DNA of 17,497 nucleotides, taken from JAFGED01 sp964551295 (GTDB lineage: Bacteria > Chloroflexota > Anaerolineae > B4-G1). Shown piece by piece: positions 14,569 to 17,497 of the stretch. The position numbers and the translations under genes are program-made. The notes beneath the pieces are model-generated. The model saw nothing but the letters and a program-made list of their open reading frames with translations. It made no database searches and was not told the origin of the DNA. Position 1 is the first letter of the stretch; every line of letters begins with the position of its first letter. The stretch lies in assembly GCA_964551295.1 (NCBI GenBank), contig CAZKDJ010000076.1, positions 1-17,497 on the forward strand, written 5' to 3'.

Positions 14569-16521
14569 ATGAGCGGCATAGCGGGTATCATTGACACAAA
14601 GGGATCGCGCGAGATCCCGTCACAGATGTTGGAGCGAATGCTCCGGCAGATAAGTCATCGGGGGCCAGCCGGCGAGACCGCTCGGCGCCAAGCAGGCATT
14701 GCCATGGGTACGTGTTACACCCGCCAGCCAGTCTCGCCTGGAGACGAGCAACCCTTGACGAGTGAAGACGGTCAAGTGTGGGCTGTCATCGATGGTCATA
14801 TCTTTAACCGGACCGACCTCCAGCGCAAGATCGAGGACCGGGGGATTCACCTCACCGGCCAATCCGACGCCGAGCTCGTTCTGCACATGTACGAGCTGGT
14901 CGGCCAAGACTGTCTGGAGCAGTTGGAGGGTGAATTCGCGCTGGTGGTTTGGGACGGACGACGGCAGCGCCTATTTGCAGCACGCGACCGCCTGGGGGTC
15001 CGCCACCTGTTCTATGCGGTGCGGGATGGGGTGGTCACCTTCGCCTCTGAAATCAAGGCCATCCTGGCCAGCGGCCAAGTGGAGCGCCGACTCGACCTGA
15101 AGGCCCTCGACCAGGTATTGTTCATGAACTGCCCGGTAGCGCCGCGCACGATGTTCGAGGGCGTATCGGCCCTGCCGGCCGGCCATTTTCTGCTGGTGCG
15201 GGATGGACAGATGACACAGCAGGCCTATTGGGACCTGGAGTTCGCGCCGGGTGAAGGGGGACCGCGTGACGAAGAGGCAGATCGCGATCAACTGCTATCG
15301 CTGCTGCGCGACGCCGTGGGAGTTCGCACGCTCTCCGACCGACCGATGGGCGTTTACTTGAGCGGCGGACTGGACTCTTCTACGATCACCGCGTTGATGC
15401 ACGAGGATGGACGGGGAGATTTTCCGGCCTATTTCTCCGATTTCGCCCTATCGGCCTACAGCGAGCGCCAGTTTGCGAACCTGACGGCCAACGCGCTTGG
15501 GGTGGAGCTCAACACGGTTGAGATGTCTTTTGAGCGCATTGCCGCAAACTTTCCCAGGCTGATCTGGCACGGCGAAGCGCCGCTGGTGCTGGCAGAAGCG
15601 GCGTCGCTGCTGACACTGGCCAAGCTAGCGGCCCAGGACGTGGACGCTGTGCTCAACGGCGAGGGCGGCGACGAGCTGCTGGCCGGTTACGTCTTTAACG
15701 ACTGGGATCGCATCTACCGCAAGCTGCAGCGCTTCCCCCTATCGCTGACGCTGCCTCTGATCCGGGCGTTGTTGCCCAAGCTGGGGTTCCCAAGCGCCTT
15801 TGTCCTATCGAGAGAGAAACAACTTCCGGCCTTGGAGCATTTCGGCTGTTTCCCCGCCCCCTTGTACTATAACTATGCAGTGCGCGAGGTGACGGCCTAC
15901 TACTCGGACGATATGCACGCCCAGCTGAGCGACTATTGCCCCGAGGCCGACATCGCGCAGACGTTGAACACAGAACGCATGGCCCAATGGGACCCGCTCA
16001 GCCAATCCCTGTATTTTTCAACCAAGGTGAACCTGCCCAACTACCTGCTGGGTCCCCACGGCGACCGCGCCGCAGCTTCGGCCGGCATCGAGGCCTTTTT
16101 CCCGTTCCTGGATCACCGCCTGATGGAATTTGCCGCCTGCTTGCCGAACGACCTCAAGGTGCGCGGCAGACGGGAGAAATACCTCCTCAAGCGGGCACTG
16201 GAGGGCATCCTGCCGGACGAGATCGTGCACCGCAGAAAGAGCCCCATGACGTCGCCCACCTCGCCGGCCTTCCTGGGCACCGGAGCGCCGGCTTACGTGC
16301 AGCGTTTTCTATCGCCGCGGGTCGTGGAGAAGAAGGGATACTTTGACAGCAAAAAGGTCTCCCAGATGGTCGAGCGACTTTGGCATCGCAATCTATCCAA
16401 GGACCGCAACAACCGGATGGATGTGATGCTGTCATTCCCACTGGTCGGCGTGTTATCGACCCACATCTTGGACGAGCTCTTCATCGAGAGCTTTTACACC
16501 GCACCTCCCGAATGGGACTGA
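14569..16521 (+). CDS. Asparagine-synthetase-like protein with degenerate glutaminase site
   Basis: A 650-residue homologue of glutamine-dependent asparagine synthetase (AsnB), which makes an acyl-adenylate and transfers ammonia from glutamine. The N-terminal glutaminase-fold domain (about 2-200) starts MSGIAGI where AsnB has MCGIAGI, so the nucleophilic Cys is Ser2 (AGC). The glutamine-binding NGE motif is DGH (75-77). HRGP (30-33) and SD (99-100) remain. The C-terminal synthetase domain (about 235-620) looks functional: pyrophosphate loop SGGLDSS (265-271), GEGGDE (364-369), EAFFPFLDHRLMEFA (508-522), KYLLKRAL (537-544) and the lysine of RRKSP (555-559). It may use free ammonia or join another amine, as beta-lactam synthetase does after losing the same Cys. 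The start has an AAGAGGAAG ribosome-binding site. It sits 59 bases after one receptor gene and 18 before another, so it is part of the chemosensory operon. The true substrate is unknown. Confidence 0.88.
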   Translation: MSGIAGIIDTKGSREIPSQMLERMLRQISHRGPAGETARRQAGIAMGTCYTRQPVSPGDEQPLTSEDGQVWAVIDGHIFNRTDLQRKIEDRGIHLTGQSDAELVLHMYELVGQDCLEQLEGEFALVVWDGRRQRLFAARDRLGVRHLFYAVRDGVVTFASEIKAILASGQVERRLDLKALDQVLFMNCPVAPRTMFEGVSALPAGHFLLVRDGQMTQQAYWDLEFAPGEGGPRDEEADRDQLLSLLRDAVGVRTLSDRPMGVYLSGGLDSSTITALMHEDGRGDFPAYFSDFALSAYSERQFANLTANALGVELNTVEMSFERIAANFPRLIWHGEAPLVLAEAASLLTLAKLAAQDVDAVLNGEGGDELLAGYVFNDWDRIYRKLQRFPLSLTLPLIRALLPKLGFPSAFVLSREKQLPALEHFGCFPAPLYYNYAVREVTAYYSDDMHAQLSDYCPEADIAQTLNTERMAQWDPLSQSLYFSTKVNLPNYLLGPHGDRAAASAGIEAFFPFLDHRLMEFAACLPNDLKVRGRREKYLLKRALEGILPDEIVHRRKSPMTSPTSPAFLGTGAPAYVQRFLSPRVVEKKGYFDSKKVSQMVERLWHRNLSKDRNNRMDVMLSFPLVGVLSTHILDELFIESFYTAPPEWD

Positions 16522-16539
16522 ACCAGCAGGAGAGACACC

Positions 16540-17497
16540 ATGGTCAAATGGCTTCGGAAAATCGTCACACCGAATTTTGAGGACGAAGATCTCAACCGCC
16601 GCGCGCTCAACCTGAACGTGATCCTGCTGATTACGTTTATCGTGATGCTTCTGGGCATCGTGGCCATGCTGCTGCAGATCGGCAAACGGCCAGCATCGTA
16701 CATGATCCCCAACGTCGGATTCATCACGGTGGCAGCGATGATCGTCGCATGGTGCTACCACTTGTCGCGTACAGGCCGCGTCCAGACAGGTAGTATCATC
16801 TTTGTGGCCATGATGACGGTAGCGTGCATCGGGGCGATCTTCGTAGGCGGGGTGCGGGGCGCCCTGGGGGTCATCCTGGTCATTCCCATCGCCAGCGCCG
16901 GCATCACCCTGGGCAGCAATGTGAGTCTTGGCATCGCTGTTTTGAGTGTCATAGCCATGGTAGCCGTTGGACTCTTGGAGAACAACGGGATCATCGAAAT
17001 TGAATACACTGGACCTCAAACGACGGTCCTGCTGAACATGTTCGACGTAGGATTTGCCCTTTTCTTTGTCACGCTGAGCGTCTGGCTGGCCGGCTACAGC
17101 CTGCAAAGATCGCTGAGACGCACTCAGCAAGCCGTCACGGAGGCGGATCGCTATGCAGCAGCCGAGCAAGAGCGGCGCAAACACCTGCAGGCCACGGTTC
17201 AAGAGTACGTCGAGTATATGGCCGCAGTGGAGAGAGGCGATCTGGGAACCCGACTGGCTCTCAAAGACACCGAAGAGGAAGAAAATGACCTGCTGGCCAT
17301 GCTGGGTCGCCAACTGAACGAAACAACGGCCAGCTTACAGCGTATGATCCTCCAGATCCAAGAGGCCGCCAAAGATTTGAACGCCGGCGCGGCCGAGATC
17401 CTGGCCGCCTCCACCCAACAGGCCGCCGGCGCCAGCGAGCAATCCGCCGCCATCTCCCAGACCACCGTCACCGTCGACGAGGTCAAGACCATCTCCG
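16540..17497 (+). CDS. Second methyl-accepting chemotaxis protein, cut by the window end
   Basis: The reading frame is open from the ATG at 16540 to the last base (319 complete codons) without a stop. The ribosome-binding site AGGAG (16528-16532) supports this start, 18 bases after the stop of the asparagine-synthetase-like gene. The visible part is a paralogue of the upstream receptor: short cytosolic start with PNFEDEDLNRRALNLNVILL (11-30), about six membrane helices (26-46, 54-73, 83-103, 106-125, 127-147, 164-184), a coiled coil (about 190-222), a HAMP-like segment (about 223-270, MAAVERGDLGTRLAL) and the first helix of the signalling domain up to EQSAAISQTTVTVDEVKTIS (300-319). The hairpin tip lies beyond the edge. 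The membrane part differs strongly in sequence from the first receptor while the layout is the same, so the two probably sense different cues through the same CheA/CheW machinery. Confidence 0.92.
   Translation, partial: MVKWLRKIVTPNFEDEDLNRRALNLNVILLITFIVMLLGIVAMLLQIGKRPASYMIPNVGFITVAAMIVAWCYHLSRTGRVQTGSIIFVAMMTVACIGAIFVGGVRGALGVILVIPIASAGITLGSNVSLGIAVLSVIAMVAVGLLENNGIIEIEYTGPQTTVLLNMFDVGFALFFVTLSVWLAGYSLQRSLRRTQQAVTEADRYAAAEQERRKHLQATVQEYVEYMAAVERGDLGTRLALKDTEEEENDLLAMLGRQLNETTASLQRMILQIQEAAKDLNAGAAEILAASTQQAAGASEQSAAISQTTVTVDEVKTIS
17443..17497 (+). repeat. 55-bp exact repeat, copy 2 (ends at window edge)
   Basis: Identical to 13766-13820 and terminated by the end of the window. A contig that stops exactly 55 bases into a repeat is what a de Bruijn assembler with k=55 would leave at an unresolved branch, so the true identity between the two genes may extend further. 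Confidence 0.9.

Noticed and set aside
16453..17313. 286-residue minus-strand open frame opposite the second receptor gene
   Set aside because: The plus strand encodes a clear receptor paralogue with a ribosome-binding site; the opposite frame has no family features.

Overview
The window is a GC-rich (roughly 60-65% by eye) bacterial segment carrying sugar catabolism, two-component and chemosensory genes. The style of the proteins (GAF/PAS kinases paired with NarL-type regulators, a GH106-like glycosidase under a DeoR regulator, chemoreceptors with multi-helix membrane inputs) suggests an environmental Chloroflexota (Anaerolineae-like) bacterium. This is a judgement from protein style, not from a marker gene. 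No rRNA, tRNA, CRISPR array or transposase was seen. Both window edges look like assembly ends: a poly-C run on the left, and on the right a cut after exactly 55 bases that also occur inside an upstream gene.

Layout. (1) 37-3836, minus strand: a DeoR-family repressor followed, with a one-base stop/start overlap (TAATG), by a 1008-residue GH106-like glycoside hydrolase; a perfect-consensus sigma-70 promoter (TTGACA-N17-TATAAT) lies upstream of the regulator. (2) 4042-4236, minus strand: a small one-helix membrane protein of unknown function, with an 18-bp perfect palindrome in its leader. (3) 4519-8024, plus strand: a large sensor kinase (receiver-GAF-PAS-PAS-GAF-HisKA_3-HATPase) translationally coupled (ATGA) to a NarL-type response regulator, behind a strong sigma-70 promoter. 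(4) 8173-9280: an AT-richer acyltransferase-3 gene broken by one frameshift, probably acquired, followed by a clear intrinsic terminator. (5) 9535 to the right end, plus strand: a tightly packed chemosensory operon made of a stand-alone receiver, a CheW with a Lys/Arg-rich tail, a CheR methyltransferase with TPRs, a second CheW with an N-terminal extension, a chemoreceptor, an asparagine-synthetase-like protein, and a second chemoreceptor cut by the window end. No CheA or CheB is visible; they would be expected downstream.

How the genes work together. The CheW - CheR-TPR - CheW order recalls Wsp/Frz-type 'alternative cellular function' chemosensory systems rather than a plain flagellar che cluster. 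Both receptors have about six membrane helices and no sizeable extracytoplasmic ligand domain. The most unusual element is the asparagine-synthetase homologue between the two receptor genes: its N-terminal glutaminase domain has Ser in place of the nucleophilic Cys and has changed its glutamine-binding NGE motif to DGH, while its ATP-pyrophosphatase motif is intact. It is therefore probably not a normal glutamine-dependent asparagine synthetase, and may be ammonia-dependent or may form a different amide bond.
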